Shown in pieces: positions 10,900 through 21,689 of a DNA stretch of 64,000 nucleotides. The stretch covers positions 47,986,821 through 48,050,820 of the forward strand of contig OX328125.1 in assembly GCA_946811695.1 (NCBI GenBank). The letters are read 5' to 3'. How positions within the stretch are numbered: the first letter of the stretch is position 1; every line of letters starts with the position of its first letter. The stretch comes from Gonocerus acuteangulatus. Lineage: Eukaryota > Arthropoda > Insecta > Hemiptera > Coreidae. Under the pieces are notes generated by a model. That model was not told the origin of the DNA. It made no database searches and was given only the letters and a program-made list of their open reading frames with translations. The position numbers and the translations under genes are program-made.

Positions 10900-13800
10900 C
10901 ATACAAATGCACAATGTAAATACATACATTGTGAGCCAGAAAGAGAATGCATTTTATGATGGTATTATTTCTCCTTCAAGTAAGTAAATTTCATTAGTCT
11001 CAAAAGAAAGAAAAATTGAAACTGAAATTTACCATAGTTTACATAATTTAAGAGAGAAATATATTTTTAAGTCTTTACTCAGAATTTGTTTGTGTAAGCA
11101 AAAACAAAAGAATTCATTTTGTGTATATAATTAGCGAATAAGGCAGAAGGTCAATAAAACTACGCCACACACTTTCACATTTTTTATTTCTCTTCCCTAC
11201 ATGTTTCGCACCATTTTGGCACCTCTTCAGTGGAATATACTTAAAACATAAATTCAGCCTCAACTTGAGGAGGAGAACCCTCCACTAGTAGGGCCTCGTC
11301 TAGACTCAAAAAGTGTGACATAGTGTGTGGCGTAGTTTTATTGACCTTCCGCCTTATTCGCTAATTATATATATTTGAGCTACGGGTCATTTAATAATTA
11401 ATTAGGAATTCATTTTGGTTAAAAATTTTGATGTTTTGTTATTCCCTCCTCCAAAGTTATTCATGGTAGTTGCAGTGAGAAAATTACTCTCTATGCACCA
11501 GTTTAGAACATTCGTAATTATCAGATTACTTTGCACATCTTCTTTTCTTGATCTCAGCTTTGTCCTTCATGAATAAAAGATAAAATAAAAATATTTCTTT
11601 CATGCACCTGATGAAGCCATGCTTGGATTCAGGCAAAAGTATTTTTAAGAAAAGAATGACATAAAGCTGGAGGAAGACAAGAAAACGAAGATCTAGCAAG
11701 TATATTCAAGTAACAAGACTAAATACATGTACAATTGTTTTAAGAAGTCCATGTTTCATAATTATGTAGAAAATGAGTTCCCATAATCAAGAACAGAATG
11801 ACAGACTGAAAGCTTTGATTGAAAATTCTAAAGAACATAAAATGAACTAGATAATAGTATTCCCAAGATCAAAACTTATTTAACTTTTAATAAATATTTC
11901 CCAACACTAAAAAAAGGTCTGTAATAAACTATAATAATAAGATATTATTATTTCCTCCGAAAGTTACACTCAAGAAAGACTACTAGACCTCAAAGGCAAA
12001 TCAGTTGGAATGTATAATTTCCATTGGCCAAACCTAAGTTTTACTTTAAAAGTAAAAGTACTTTAATTTAAAATTTTCACAAGTAATTCTCAAAATAAGC
12101 TGTCATGCCCATGATCCCATGTGGCTACTCTGAATGTGGCACAGTGAGACAAATAGGATAAAATTTGTTTTACATTTTATATATATATATATAAAAAAAA
12201 TCTAAAAAAACAGGAATTTATAAAAAGAATTTTAAAACATCACAAGTCATCTTACTGAAATCTTTGACAAACCAACCCCCCACCTACCTACAAAACAAGT
12301 TAGCTGAATTTCATTGAGCTGATTATATTATGAGTTAGTTCAGCATTCATTGAAACTTAAATACTACTTCTCAATTCTAAGTGGTGATTTACCAATGTCT
12401 ACCTCTTCCATTTTCTTCATTTCTTCATCTACCTTTTTACTCTCTTTTTGAGCTTTAGCACTTTTTTTGGTGAGCTCGGATATCTTTTTAGCAACATTTT
12501 CTTTATGTCGTTTACCGTTCTCATGAAACTGAATACTCTGAAAAATAATGCACTTGTTTATAATTGGAATTTAATTCTAAACTATGTACAAAAGTATATA
12601 AACTTCTTCTCAAATTCAGGAACATAAATATGCTTTAGGTCCACCTGACAAACCACCACGCATGCGCGAACGCCAGCGGACACTTTTTTGCAACATTTTT
12701 TTCCAGTTTGGTCATTGCTAAAGCATATTTATTCTAAAATAATATAAAATTAAAGAATTTAAATATTAAATTTATAATAATTCCAGAGACACAGCCTCAA
12801 TGGGTGTGATTGCTAAGACTTGAGCACTGTGTGCCTAAGGTTCTCTGTTTGGTTCTCACTATTAGGTGGTGGCATTTCTTCGGAAAGAAGAAAATGCATC
12901 AGCCCTATCCTGGCAAGAAAAGAGGGGTAACCTGTAGATAACTTGTCTCAAAAAAGTGTGTTATTCATAAAAGGGTATTAAAATTTAACTAAATTTCATT
13001 AGTTAATTTGAAACATTTACAAAAATCATTCATTCCAACAATGGAGTGTATATTAAAATACTTTTCATAAGTAATGAAATAGATAATGTACTCACATAAT
13101 TTTTCTAATTTGATTCCATTAAAAAGATATGGATCAGAGGCTTTAAAAAATCTGTAATTTTTTCATTTGTTTTCAATTTGGATGTTTTTTTAGACTATTC
13201 AACTTAGATTCTTAAATAGTATGCTGTATATTAGAAGTTGAAGCACAATCGAAAAACCCTACTTTTCGAATTCAGAATGGATGGTATTATAGTACAAATG
13301 AAAAATTATTTCTTATTCAAATAAATGGAAAGAAGGCAGACCAAAATATTTAAAAAAAGAAAATCAACCCACTAGTACATTATCTCATCTAAGTCATTTA
13401 ACCCTTTCATTGCTGGCGAATGAAATGACTCGCAGCGCCCAGTACGCTCGATGCTTATCCTTCAAACTCCCCCCGTACGCTCGCCAATCTCTCCTCATCT
13501 TGACCTCACTACCGTTCGACTCTGTCGTCTCTCTCACCATCCCCTTGTTATATATTTCCAATTACAGAGAAACCTCCCTTAATCTAAAAAACCTCCCTAC
13601 AGCGGACACCTCTATTAACGGACATTTTCTTGCAGTCCCGAATTTTTCTATATGTAAAATAAACTTCTATATTGCGGACACCTCTGTATAAAGGACACGG
13701 ACAGTAAAACCTGATTTCTTACCTCCTTACTACGGACAATTACAGCTAATGTTATTTATAGAAGCGTTCCCATCGGTGTAGGTTTCCAGAAAATTGCGCT

Positions 13801-15232
13801 AACAATAACAAACTCTTTGTAAGAATAATAATATATATAGGGAATAGTGACTAGTAATATCTTCCTAGGAATTTCACAATAGGAACCCCTTCCTTTTCAG
13901 CAGGAGCATATGATTTTCCCGCTGGCAGATTACTATTGTTTTGCCTACGAGGTATCACGGTTCCGGGAATATTCCATAAGTCTGTTCGGTTCACATTCCT
14001 TCCGCAGAACTTCCCTCTCTTCACTTTTCAGTTGGTTTTTAGCTCTTGTTGAGTAAATATCGTGCTTTCTCTTCAATATGTCTACTTGGAAATCTCTGAC
14101 ACTTAAAGAAAAAATGGACGTGATAAAATTTTCCAATCGCGAAAAATGTGGTGTGCGTAAAGGTGTCCGAGTTTTTTAAGATAGGGAAAACACAAGCAGC
14201 AGAAATATTCAAAAAGAAAGATGAAATTTGAAGAAATGGACGGAAAATTGTGGCAAAAATTTTGTCCAAGAACTAAGAACTTCTTTATGCTTTAAACTTT
14301 TTAGAATAAAAACTTTTTTTAAGTTTATACTTATTGAACTTCTTTCTATATACTTTAAAAAAACTTGTTATGGGTAATTATTAAATGGTTAATTAAAACA
14401 TGAATTAAATGTACAAATTCGGTACGTATCCATTTCGACCAATCCCTCTGTATAGCGGACACCTCTCTATAGTGGACAACTTTGGTTCTCCCAGACGTGT
14501 CCGCTATAGAGAGGTTTCACTGTATTAACTTATAATGTCAAATGTCCTTTATAGTGGTGATTTTATACCAAACTAAAAGAAATTTTCTATCATGGAAATG
14601 AATCTGAAGAAATACGTCCAAAATCTTCGTCTGTATTCTCCTGGAGCACTTGTCTTATTTCTTTGTCAGCCCGAAAACGAGGTGCATCGTCACTCATATC
14701 TAAGGAGGCTATTTGTACCGACCGCACTAAGCAATATCCAAGTTGTGACTGAAAAATATAAACAGCAACAATAGGCTGGTGAGACAAATTCGAGTTCGAC
14801 ACTGCAAATAGGAGGTGGGGGGGCACCAGATTCATGGGCGTATATAGGAAATAATTTCGGAGGGGGCTGGGAAAATTTTGGGGGCTTGACCATTTCCGGT
14901 GTATGGAATACTAACTATTTAGATCTTGGAAGAGTTTTAGCCAACTATACACAATACGAGTTAATAGCTCTAGGCCCGAGGAGCAGCATGTAGAGCTAAT
15001 GCAGGCCACGAGTTAACTCGAGTGGAGCGTCAGGGGTACCGACAGTGGAACATGAGTTATCTCGTGTGGAGTGTCTGGGGCCTTGCAAGACGAACACGAG
15101 TTAATTCGTTCAGAGCAACAAAAGGGTTAACTAGGTTCTATACTTAAAAACTGACTTACTGGCTTATTATCGGTGATCCAGCACTTACAAAAGTCACAAA
15201 ACTTTCTGTCCTGTGATTTCCAATAATCAGTC
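6141..15232 (-). CDS. WBP4: WW domain-binding protein 4 (formin-binding protein 21), pre-mRNA splicing factor
   Basis: Five coding exons on the minus strand: 15160-15232, 12403-12537, 10391-10649, 8348-8645 and 6141-6348. All junctions are GT-AG and phases agree (0, 0, 1, 2); stop TAA. The product is about 324 residues. It opens with a matrin/U1C-type zinc finger (C13, C16, H30, H36, within YWKSQDRKFCDFCKCW), then a charged helix, then a WW domain split by the 10391/8645 intron (W138 in VWYETKTDEG, aromatic YYW, W160, P163). An Ala/Glu/Lys-rich coiled-coil stretch and the conserved PYGGW region follow. Vertebrate WBP4 has two WW domains; only one is seen here. The protein is known from spliceosomal B-type complexes and binds proline-rich splicing proteins. 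The ATG appears split by an intron: exon 15160-15232 begins with G, so the upstream exon must end in AT. Confidence 0.93.
6969..7838 (-). mobile_element. Helentron-associated (HINE/DINE-1-like) element, family H1, decayed
   Basis: Read on the minus strand it starts TTTTAGCGC, passes GGAAGTGCTGACTAG, a short (TA)n region and the AAATTTAGTACAAAAATAC block, and ends at the hairpin GCTCCTGCGAGTCCGACTTTT. It lies in the WBP4 intron between exons 6141-6348 and 8348-8645. Classification rests on subterminal inverted repeats, a 3' hairpin followed by T's, and a central microsatellite, not on a helicase. Confidence 0.65.
9040..9556 (-). mobile_element. H1-family HINE-like element, degenerate, with (TA)n core
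   Basis: The minus strand begins near 9556 with TTAGCGTGCTTC and an AGGGAGGAAACCC hairpin remnant, has a (TA)n tract at 9368-9430, then the block that pairs with other H1 copies (AAATTTAGCACAAAAATAC). No clear 3' end is found. It is intronic to WBP4. Confidence 0.55.
10804..10903. repeat. Compound microsatellite (TATG)n-(TA)n-(CATA)n
   Basis: Perfect or near-perfect tracts of TATG, TA and TACA units in an intron of WBP4, just upstream (transcriptionally) of exon 10391-10649. Confidence 0.95.
11122..11405 (-). mobile_element. Small hammerhead-bearing inverted-repeat element (unit HH-a)
   Basis: A 284-bp unit flanked by a 12-bp TSD GAATTCATTTTG (11110-11121 and 11406-11417). Arms near 11131-11180 and 11328-11372 are reverse complements (GCGAATAAGGCAGAAGGTCA against TGACCTTCCGCCTTATTCGC). 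A hammerhead-like motif sits at 11193-11235 on the minus strand. No ORF. It resembles Penelope-like terminal repeats or a retrozyme; it lies in a WBP4 intron and shares the gene's orientation. Confidence 0.7.
11193..11235 (-). ncRNA. Hammerhead ribozyme-like motif, type I
   Basis: Minus strand: stem I 5' TTCCA, core CTGAAGA, stem II GTGCC-AAAAT-GGTGC (with G-U pairs), GAAA, minimal stem III ACATGT, cleavage position GTA, stem I 3' GGGAA. One extra base sits between the core and stem II. Stem III is too short to close alone; known Penelope-type hammerheads with such palindromes are proposed to act as dimers. Confidence 0.6.
12790..12995 (+). mobile_element. S2 SINE, diverged copy
   Basis: Head CCTCAATGGGTGTGATTGC and box-B-like TTTGGTTCTCAC are both diverged from the family. 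The body (GCATCAGCCCTATCCTGGC) and the AAAATTTAA tail are clear. It is in the WBP4 intron between exons 12403-12537 and 15160-15232. Confidence 0.7.
13565..14522 (+). mobile_element. Tigger/pogo-like element, internally deleted, nested in piggyBac-like element
   Basis: The right terminal repeat, reverse-complemented, reads CAGTGAAACCTCTCTATAGC; the left end CAGAGAAACCTCCCT is diverged. TA dinucleotides flank both ends (13563-13564 and 14523-14524). Subterminal GCGGACACCTCT repeats occur on both sides. About 960 bp remain. Confidence 0.8.
14078..14230 (+). pseudogene. Tigger-type transposase N-terminus, frameshifted
   Basis: From ATG 14078 the frame reads MSTWKSLTLKEKMDVIKFSN, typical of the CENP-B/pogo N-terminal helix-turn-helix. 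It continues after a one-base frameshift near 14160 as VSEFFKIGKTQAAEIFKKKD, then stops. The DNA-binding N terminus only; the DDE catalytic domain is absent. Confidence 0.75.
14836..14947. repeat. Fragment of the foldback MITE at 1-502
   Basis: Shares TATAGGAAATAATTTCGG, CCATTTCCGG, GGAATACTAAC and TTTAGCCAACTA with the right arm of the foldback element at 1-502, with substitutions throughout. Confidence 0.7.
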
Positions 15233-15889
15233 CTGAAACAAGTAAAATAAAGTTTTAATGAAAAAGTAAATGAAGGAGAGAACTCAAGGGGGAGGTCCCA
15301 ATGGCTAGAATTTTTTCAATTCAAAATTGTTTATTTTATGCCATTCAAAATGTCTGTAATAAATATTTTACAGCTTTTTCAATTGTGTTGTAAATAATTA
15401 GCCAAGCATAACCAGCAATCATTCACTTTTACTTCATTCAGAAAAATGTTGGATTATCATATAAATAAGCAATAAGACGTGAATGAGAGCAGACTTGGTT
15501 ACAATAAGTGCTGTGGGAGAACTAAGTATTCAAATGAGGAATGGAATGTCACTCCGAGGCAGGGGGCGGAGTGTTATACAAGTGTCCCTCTCGATTCACT
15601 ACTGGACCTTATTATGCTCCCGATTACCAATTGCTCTGTTATTTTAGAAACAACACTCACTAGATTATTAAATATTTAAAATTTTAAGCATTATTATTCA
15701 TGTAATAAAATAATAGTCATAAAAATTCTAGGGCTTAATCATCTGGGAAATATCTGTGGCTATAAAGTTCTATTAGGGAGAGTGTCAACAAATTACCAAA
15801 GTACACATTCTAAAAAGTCATACTACAATAACTATGTTACTATTTACTCATTTACAAAACAAACGTACTATTTGCGTGTTTCCTCCATT

Positions 15890-16635
15890 CTTCCATGGGG
15901 AGATATGTGGACCCTACAATAAAATCCGGAAGTGCTGAGTAGAAAAGTTCATATTAGAACTCGATATATATTTCTCTGTTTGTGCTCTTTAAGCTCAACA
16001 ATTATCTGATTTTCGATCAAATTGGATATAAAAACTTTGTTTGATTCCAAAGGCCAAGTTATTAATCGGCAGAATCCACCGACTGAAGCATTGGTGTTAT
16101 GGCGAAATTTGCATAAAAAAAGTCTTAGTGCTTAAGGTTTTGCGATAAGAGGCTTCCTCCAGGTATGCATTTTATAGGTAATTTGACACAGAGAATCATC
16201 TAAAGATATTTTTAAGATGATACTAGACCATCTCAGGGATGGATAAAACAAGAAATTTCTAGAATATTGGTTTGGGTTACTCAAAAATGACGGACTGAGT
16301 GAACATTTCAAGACGCTTGGCATTTATCCTGACTAAGATATAAAAATGTTGGTTATGCCTGGAGTTGTGAATTAAAAGGAAAAAAAAACATGAATGAGGA
16401 TAAGTTGAGGAGATAGAGTGAGTAATATCTGCTTAGGGTTTACTACTGCTAGTTTTCTGTGTGTTGTGGTGCTTAAAATCTTGCTATTCTTTGGGCTATT
16501 ATTGGATTAGGCGTTTAAATATTTTACAACGTATCAAATCAAAATATTAACTGTTCCCATTCCAAACAACAGAAGGTATAAAAACATTATTACGACGAGC
16601 TAAGATGAAACAGCTCCTGACTCGGACTTTTTTTT
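15890..16635 (+). mobile_element. H1-family HINE-like element, degenerate
   Basis: Contains the 5' block AAAATCCGGAAGTGCTGAGTAG, the middle block GGCAGAATCCACCGACTGAA and GGCGAAATTTGCATAAAAAA, and the 3' end AGCTAAGATGAAACAGCTCC followed by GACTCGGACTTTTTTTTT. The central microsatellite is reduced. It lies upstream of WBP4 exon 15160-15232, probably in its first intron or promoter region. Confidence 0.65.
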
Positions 16636-16954
16636 TTACATCATTTGTGTAATGCAAGAATTCATATTAAGGTGATTATTAAAAAAAATTATTAAGGGGT
16701 AACAGCATTTTTTTAAAATAATTTGTTTATACTTTTAAGAATATTCTAGAAACTACGTTTTTCAAACTGGTTTTCAAGATATCTGAATTCTGATTTAAAA
16801 CACATATTCTTTATAATACTTCCTAAGAAGCGATTTGTAGCATTGAGCAACAATGGGGACAAAGTAGAACTTCTAATAATATAAGCATCTCCTCCCTCCT
16901 TGAAACAGGTAATATTCAATTTTTAAAATTATCATATTTTATTATAGATTATTT

Positions 16955-17070
16955 ATTTATTCAAATTTTAACGCCCACTATTATTAACTAAGAATTTTAG
17001 GTTCTCTATAGGTTACCACCCTTTTCTAGCCAGGATAGGCCTGATGCCTTTTCTTTTTTCTGGGTTGTCA
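16955..17070 (-). mobile_element. S2 SINE 3' fragment
   Basis: Reverse complement of the S2 tail: TTTATTCAAATTTTAACGCC, GGTTCTCTATAGGTTACCAC, CTAGCCAGGATAGGC, CTGATGCCTTTTC. No tRNA-like head remains. Confidence 0.75.
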
Positions 17071-17572
17071 AGGAGAATCCAGAAACCTCAGAACAGTCCA
17101 ACTACTATTACAAGGAACCTTTTAAAGCAATTAGAACTGACCTCTTAAACTTATTAAAAGGGAAAGTTAAAGGTATCATTCAGTCAGTTCATTGATTCTT
17201 CCATATTAACTTTTTCTTTGCTGAATATATATAAATACACACATACATATACATGTATACATAAAATGAGTACTACTAAAGTTTATCAATGCAACTCTAT
17301 TTATTTAATATTCTCAGAGAAATTTCCATCACATTTCAATGAATTAAAAATTTATTTTTATTAAGATTGAAAGTTTTTCTAGTTTGTATATTTAATAAAT
17401 TATGTTGAACTTGCAGCTTTACATAGTGTGAAGTGTATTTTTTTTACCTTTAAGATTTTTCTTCAACAAGCAGGTACAAGCACATCGTCACACAAATTTC
17501 AAAACTGCGTAAGTCAATTTTCCTAACTTTTCAGGAGAGCAATAAAACTGTAATGATCTGTAACTTGAAAAA

Positions 17573-17725
17573 ATGCAATTTGACAAAGATGCGATGCATA
17601 AAACCAATAATAATATTAATAACTTGCAACTTATGAGGATTTCCGACTTAAGAAATATTTTCCGTAACATTCAAATGAAAACCTTGTCTGAATGGCCTAA
17701 AATAGATGAGAGAGATTACGCGGAA
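17573..17725 (+). CDS. Candidate first coding exon, unknown protein
   Basis: ATG 17573 opens 51 codons ending exactly at GAA|GTAAGT (donor 17726), phase 0. The peptide begins MQFDKDAMHKTNNN and ends SEWPKIDERDYAE; I do not recognise it. It is divergent from WBP4. On the minus strand an AT|GTAAAG site at 17423/17422 could be the end of the WBP4 5'UTR exon that supplies the split start codon, which would make 17430-17570 a shared promoter. Downstream exons of this putative gene were not found. Confidence 0.3.
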
Positions 17726-18393
17726 GTAAGTCAATTTTATCGCATTCTATTTTTTTTTTAATCTATTACCATCATGTCCGAGAGATAATAAGGATTCTAA
17801 AGATACCAATAACTCAATTTCGCTAAAAATCGACTTACGTGGTTGTGAAATTTGAACAACGACATATATTTATGTCTTTAATTCCTACTCAAACCTTTTT
17901 GTTGCAAAAAGCCACTTTTTTGGCTTTGAGAGAGATGGGCCTGCTATGCTAAAAGCCACCTTTTGTGGCTCTGGGGGGGGGTCCTGATATGCTAAAAGCT
18001 ACTACTTACTATCTTTGCCTTTCTGTAAACAATTTTAATTTAGGAAAAAGTATTTAATTTGCTACTGAAATTTATTATTTAATAATGTGGGTATTCAAAA
18101 ACAAAAGTTATCATTCTAAAATGTTTAAATTAGTTTTTTTTTAAGCGTCATTAGAAAAATCATAGGTAGTAATTTTTGCTGCCTTGTAACAAAACTCAGA
18201 ATATATCATGTACAACTATTGAGAAAACTGTTTTGTTAAAATAAGCAAATTCGATGCAACGGGAGTGGGAGTGTACTTGGAACCCACTCCTTGCACTTGT
18301 GGGGAGTAAATTTTGCTCTAATTAAAGAAATTTTAGTTGTCCAGTATTTGAAAATAATAAATGACAGTAGGTATTTACTAGAAAACAATTTTT

Positions 18394-18551
18394 AGCACTT
18401 TCCTCCGAAGGAAAGTAGCTATTGAGGTTGGACTCATGACGGAATTTTTGAAAAATTTCTTCAAATCTTTATCGATCCTACCTAGTAGACACCGAAAATG
18501 ACCCCCGTTAAAATTTATATATATCTATATATATATATATATATATATATA

Positions 18552-18603
<52 letters not shown>

Positions 18604-19513
18604 TGTTAACACGATAGCGGCCAGAGTTTTTGTTTTTTCGTCACGAAACTTGGTATATAGCATTCAATTAGCAAACGATTGAACGAGTTCGTTAACCACC
18701 AAAGTCGGTCTACCGGAAGGGGGGGTTTACACCGAACCCAAAACACTAATTTGACTATGTCAGCCGTAATATTTGTTATATTTCAACGAAACTTGGTATT
18801 CGTATTGGTGATACAGAGAGAAAAGTGAGATATAAAAATGAACTAAATCGGTTCATTAGGAGGGGGGGTTAACTCCGGACCCACAATACCAATTCGCCAC
18901 TACCAGCCGTGATTTCTGGTATATTTCGACGAAACTCGGTATTCGTAGTGGTAATCTACAGGTAAATATGTGTTGTAAAAATAAACTAAATCGGTTCATT
19001 AGAAGGGGGGGTTTACTCCGGACCCAAATTCCTAATATACTCATACCGGTCGTAATTTCTGCTGTATTGTAACGAAACTCGGTATACGTCGTGGGTACCT
19101 CATGAGAAAGAAGTGTTGTAAAAATGAGCTGAATCCGTCAATCGGAAAGCGGGGGTTTAATTTGTAATATTATTTCAATAGAAAAGCCCGTCAGACGTAG
19201 GTTCACAAAGCCGCCGCAAGGAGCGCTTTCTACCACTAGAGTGACTGTATCCTGTTCCTGCGTTAGATCAAAATACGATAATATGAGGTTTTTTGTATTT
19301 ATTACGTAGTGTAATAGGTACCATGTGTAAACATAACTCTGGAAGCAAATTAATAACTGATCAGTTACTCATTACAAATTTAAAAGAGAACTATTCATGT
19401 TTTTATTTTATTTATGTAGGATTTTTTAAGCAAATTGTTCTGGAAAGCAGTCTACACTACCCAAATTCTGAGGAAAGTGCTTAGTTATGCAGCTCCTGCG
19501 TGACGGACTTTTT
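18394..19513 (+). mobile_element. Helentron-associated (HINE/DINE-1-like) element, family H2, nearly complete
   Basis: The 5' end AGCACTTTCCTCCGAAGGAA and the 3' part GAGGAAAGTGCTTAG form a 12-bp subterminal inverted repeat (AGCACTTTCCTC). The 3' end is the hairpin GCAGCTCCTGC plus GTGACGGACTTTTT. A (TA)n tract is at about 18516-18600. After it comes an array of 143-144-bp tandem units, each with GGTTTACTCCGGACCC, starting at 18724, 18867, 19010 and 19154. Insertion next to T's fits Helentron-type elements. No Rep/helicase is encoded. Confidence 0.75.
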
Positions 19514-19819
19514 ACATTACTGAGCCAACTGTTTAGAAAAAAAAACGTAAAGGAAGTAAACTTTTATATTTCCTTATTGGTTAGTATTTGCATATTACTC
19601 AGCAAACAGTTGGTGTGTGAACTAATCACCTTTATGACAAATTTACATAGTTTCCACAGCTCCTCCGGAACAGACTATTATTTTTTTTTACATATAGTCT
19701 TGTGCATTTTTAAATGCATATTATAGAAATAAATAGTCCTTATATGGTGTAATGGGCTAACTTTTAACACGAGGTGAATAATTTTCAAAGAAGAAGTCTT
19801 TCTGGTATGTATATCCCAC

Positions 19820-21190
19820 TAGCTGAATACCCGTGCTTCACCACGGCCGATAAGAAGTTTTTATATTGCGTTAAATAAGGTATGATCAAAATTAACACTA
19901 CTACATCATTTTGTACAGCTTATTATTGCACGGACATTAGAGTTCCCCCGGAAACACCATGTGGAGGTAACCTTGCTTGTTCCCGTTGGGGAGTAAAAAA
20001 ATTACTACAACTACTTACAAAGTTAGGTAAACAGAGACAAATACACGTTGAAACGAATAAAACTATCAACTTTAAAGTTTTAAGCAATTATCTCTTCGAT
20101 AGTCATCGCCCCACCGAACATTACAACAGAATCTTCTTTGTAGATAATTTAGTAACCTTTCGAATATCCACCTTCTATTTACTACGATTTCCCAACGTTT
20201 TCGAGATATTTTAGAAAATATACTGAGATCCGAAAACGTTGTATACCATTAATACAATTTTTTTTCTATATACTTCCTACCTCCAAACGATTCCAAAGTT
20301 TAAATATCTTAGATTAGATGAATGTCAAATACCTGGTACAAGTTTCAAGGGAACCAATCATCGTTTATGAATACCCAAACAGAAAATTAGTTTGGAAAAG
20401 TATTTCTAGCAATTTGTCTCGTAAAAGGTGCCATAAATCGCTTGAAAATGGTTTCATTCGTTTTCCTACGTTAATGAACCTATATAACGAATACATGCAA
20501 GCATATGGACTCGAAAATGTAAGCGTTCCGGTTTATTCACGCACATTTTGCTCCCAAAACCATGTTCCAGTAAACGGATTCAGCTGGTTATTGAACTTGA
20601 CCTTTCAAATGAGAAGAAAGATTTTTGTACCAAATGTAATCAAAATCGGACCATTTTTGAGCCGATGAGGACCTTCTTAATAATTCAAATCCCCCTAAAA
20701 GTACTTAAACATTTGAATATAAAAAAAAACTTTCTTAGCGAGTGTTCACATTCTAAACGGATTGCCCGAGCAAAATTTCAAATTTTGTGTCAAGTGGTTC
20801 GGGATATTATTGCCGCGGAAGGACCAGGGCGTAAACTCTATGAGGGACAAAATCACATTTTATTTCTAGTAATCTAAGGACTGCCATCATAGTGGAAATT
20901 AACCTCAATTAAAAATAATACTATGAAATAGATAATGTCCGGTAACAGCTGTCCTGTTATCGTCCTAGCAAGGCTTGCTGCCTAGGCTTGCATGTTCTAA
21001 CCAACTCAAACTTTAAACCCCTCTAAAAATACTTAAAAATCGAATATCAAAAAATCCTTTCTTAGTGAGTGCCTACGTTATATAGGGAGTGTCCATGCAA
21101 AATTTCAAAATTTTCTGTCGAGCGGTTTGGGCTGGGCGATGATGGGTCAGTGAGTGAGTGAGTGAGTGGTATTTGACAAATATATAGTAG
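19820..21190. repeat. Composite of old dispersed repeats
   Basis: Starts with CTAGCTGAATACCCGTGCTT. The segment 20220-20665 is the minus-strand middle block of family H1 (AATCAAAATCGGACCATTTT). 20730-21170 has two related blocks with AAATTTCAAAATTTT and GGTTTGGGCTGGGCG, ending in (GTGA)n. The long open frames here (19882-20214, 20318-20668, 20548-20877) show no domain and are judged repeat-derived. Confidence 0.55.
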
Positions 21191-21689
21191 ATTTACCTCG
21201 ACATCAAGAGCAAATGAGTAAACACTTTTAGAAGGATTAAACTAAACGATATCAATCAAATTTTATTTTATGTACTGATGAAGTGAGTACAAAGCTATAA
21301 CACTTTTAACATTTTCTGCAGCAGGTGTCTGGTAGAAAAATGTGCTCGACTTACAGGAAGGAATTTTTATTTGTATTCCATTATGGACTTTATTTATTGC
21401 TTTTTATGTGTGTTTTATATAAAGATATACATACATGAGTGTGTGTACTTTGAAACAGGAACAAACAATGTCAATATTTCAAGTTTTGAGAATCGAGCAC
21501 AAGTTTAATAATTAATTTCTAAAATTCCACTCTTAAAACATGATTAAATATAAGGAGAGCATATTCTTTTCCTCTACAATTATGATGACAAAAAGTCCAA
21601 CTGCCAATAACTGTGGCATTAGTGTGTTTCCGTAAAATTCAATTCCCTCTTGAGTAGGTAGGAAAAGAATATCCTAATATTTCCCCTTT

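Larger units (their letters stand above)
13402..15126. mobile_element. Non-autonomous piggyBac-like element
   Basis: Bounded by TTAA at 13398-13401 and 15127-15130. The ends are inverted repeats: CCCTTTCATTGCTGGCGAA at the left, and CCCTTTTGTTGCTCTGAACG when the right end is reverse-complemented. The right 180 bp carries several subterminal GAGTTAA or CGAGTTAACTCG repeats. No piggyBac transposase is present. A Tigger remnant (13565-14522) and a foldback fragment (14836-14947) lie within it. The right edge is about 30 bp from the WBP4 splice donor at 15159. Confidence 0.75.

Noticed and set aside
20318..20877. Overlapping ORFs of over 100 codons
   Set aside because: Sequence is a minus-strand H1-family repeat block; the frames are incidental.
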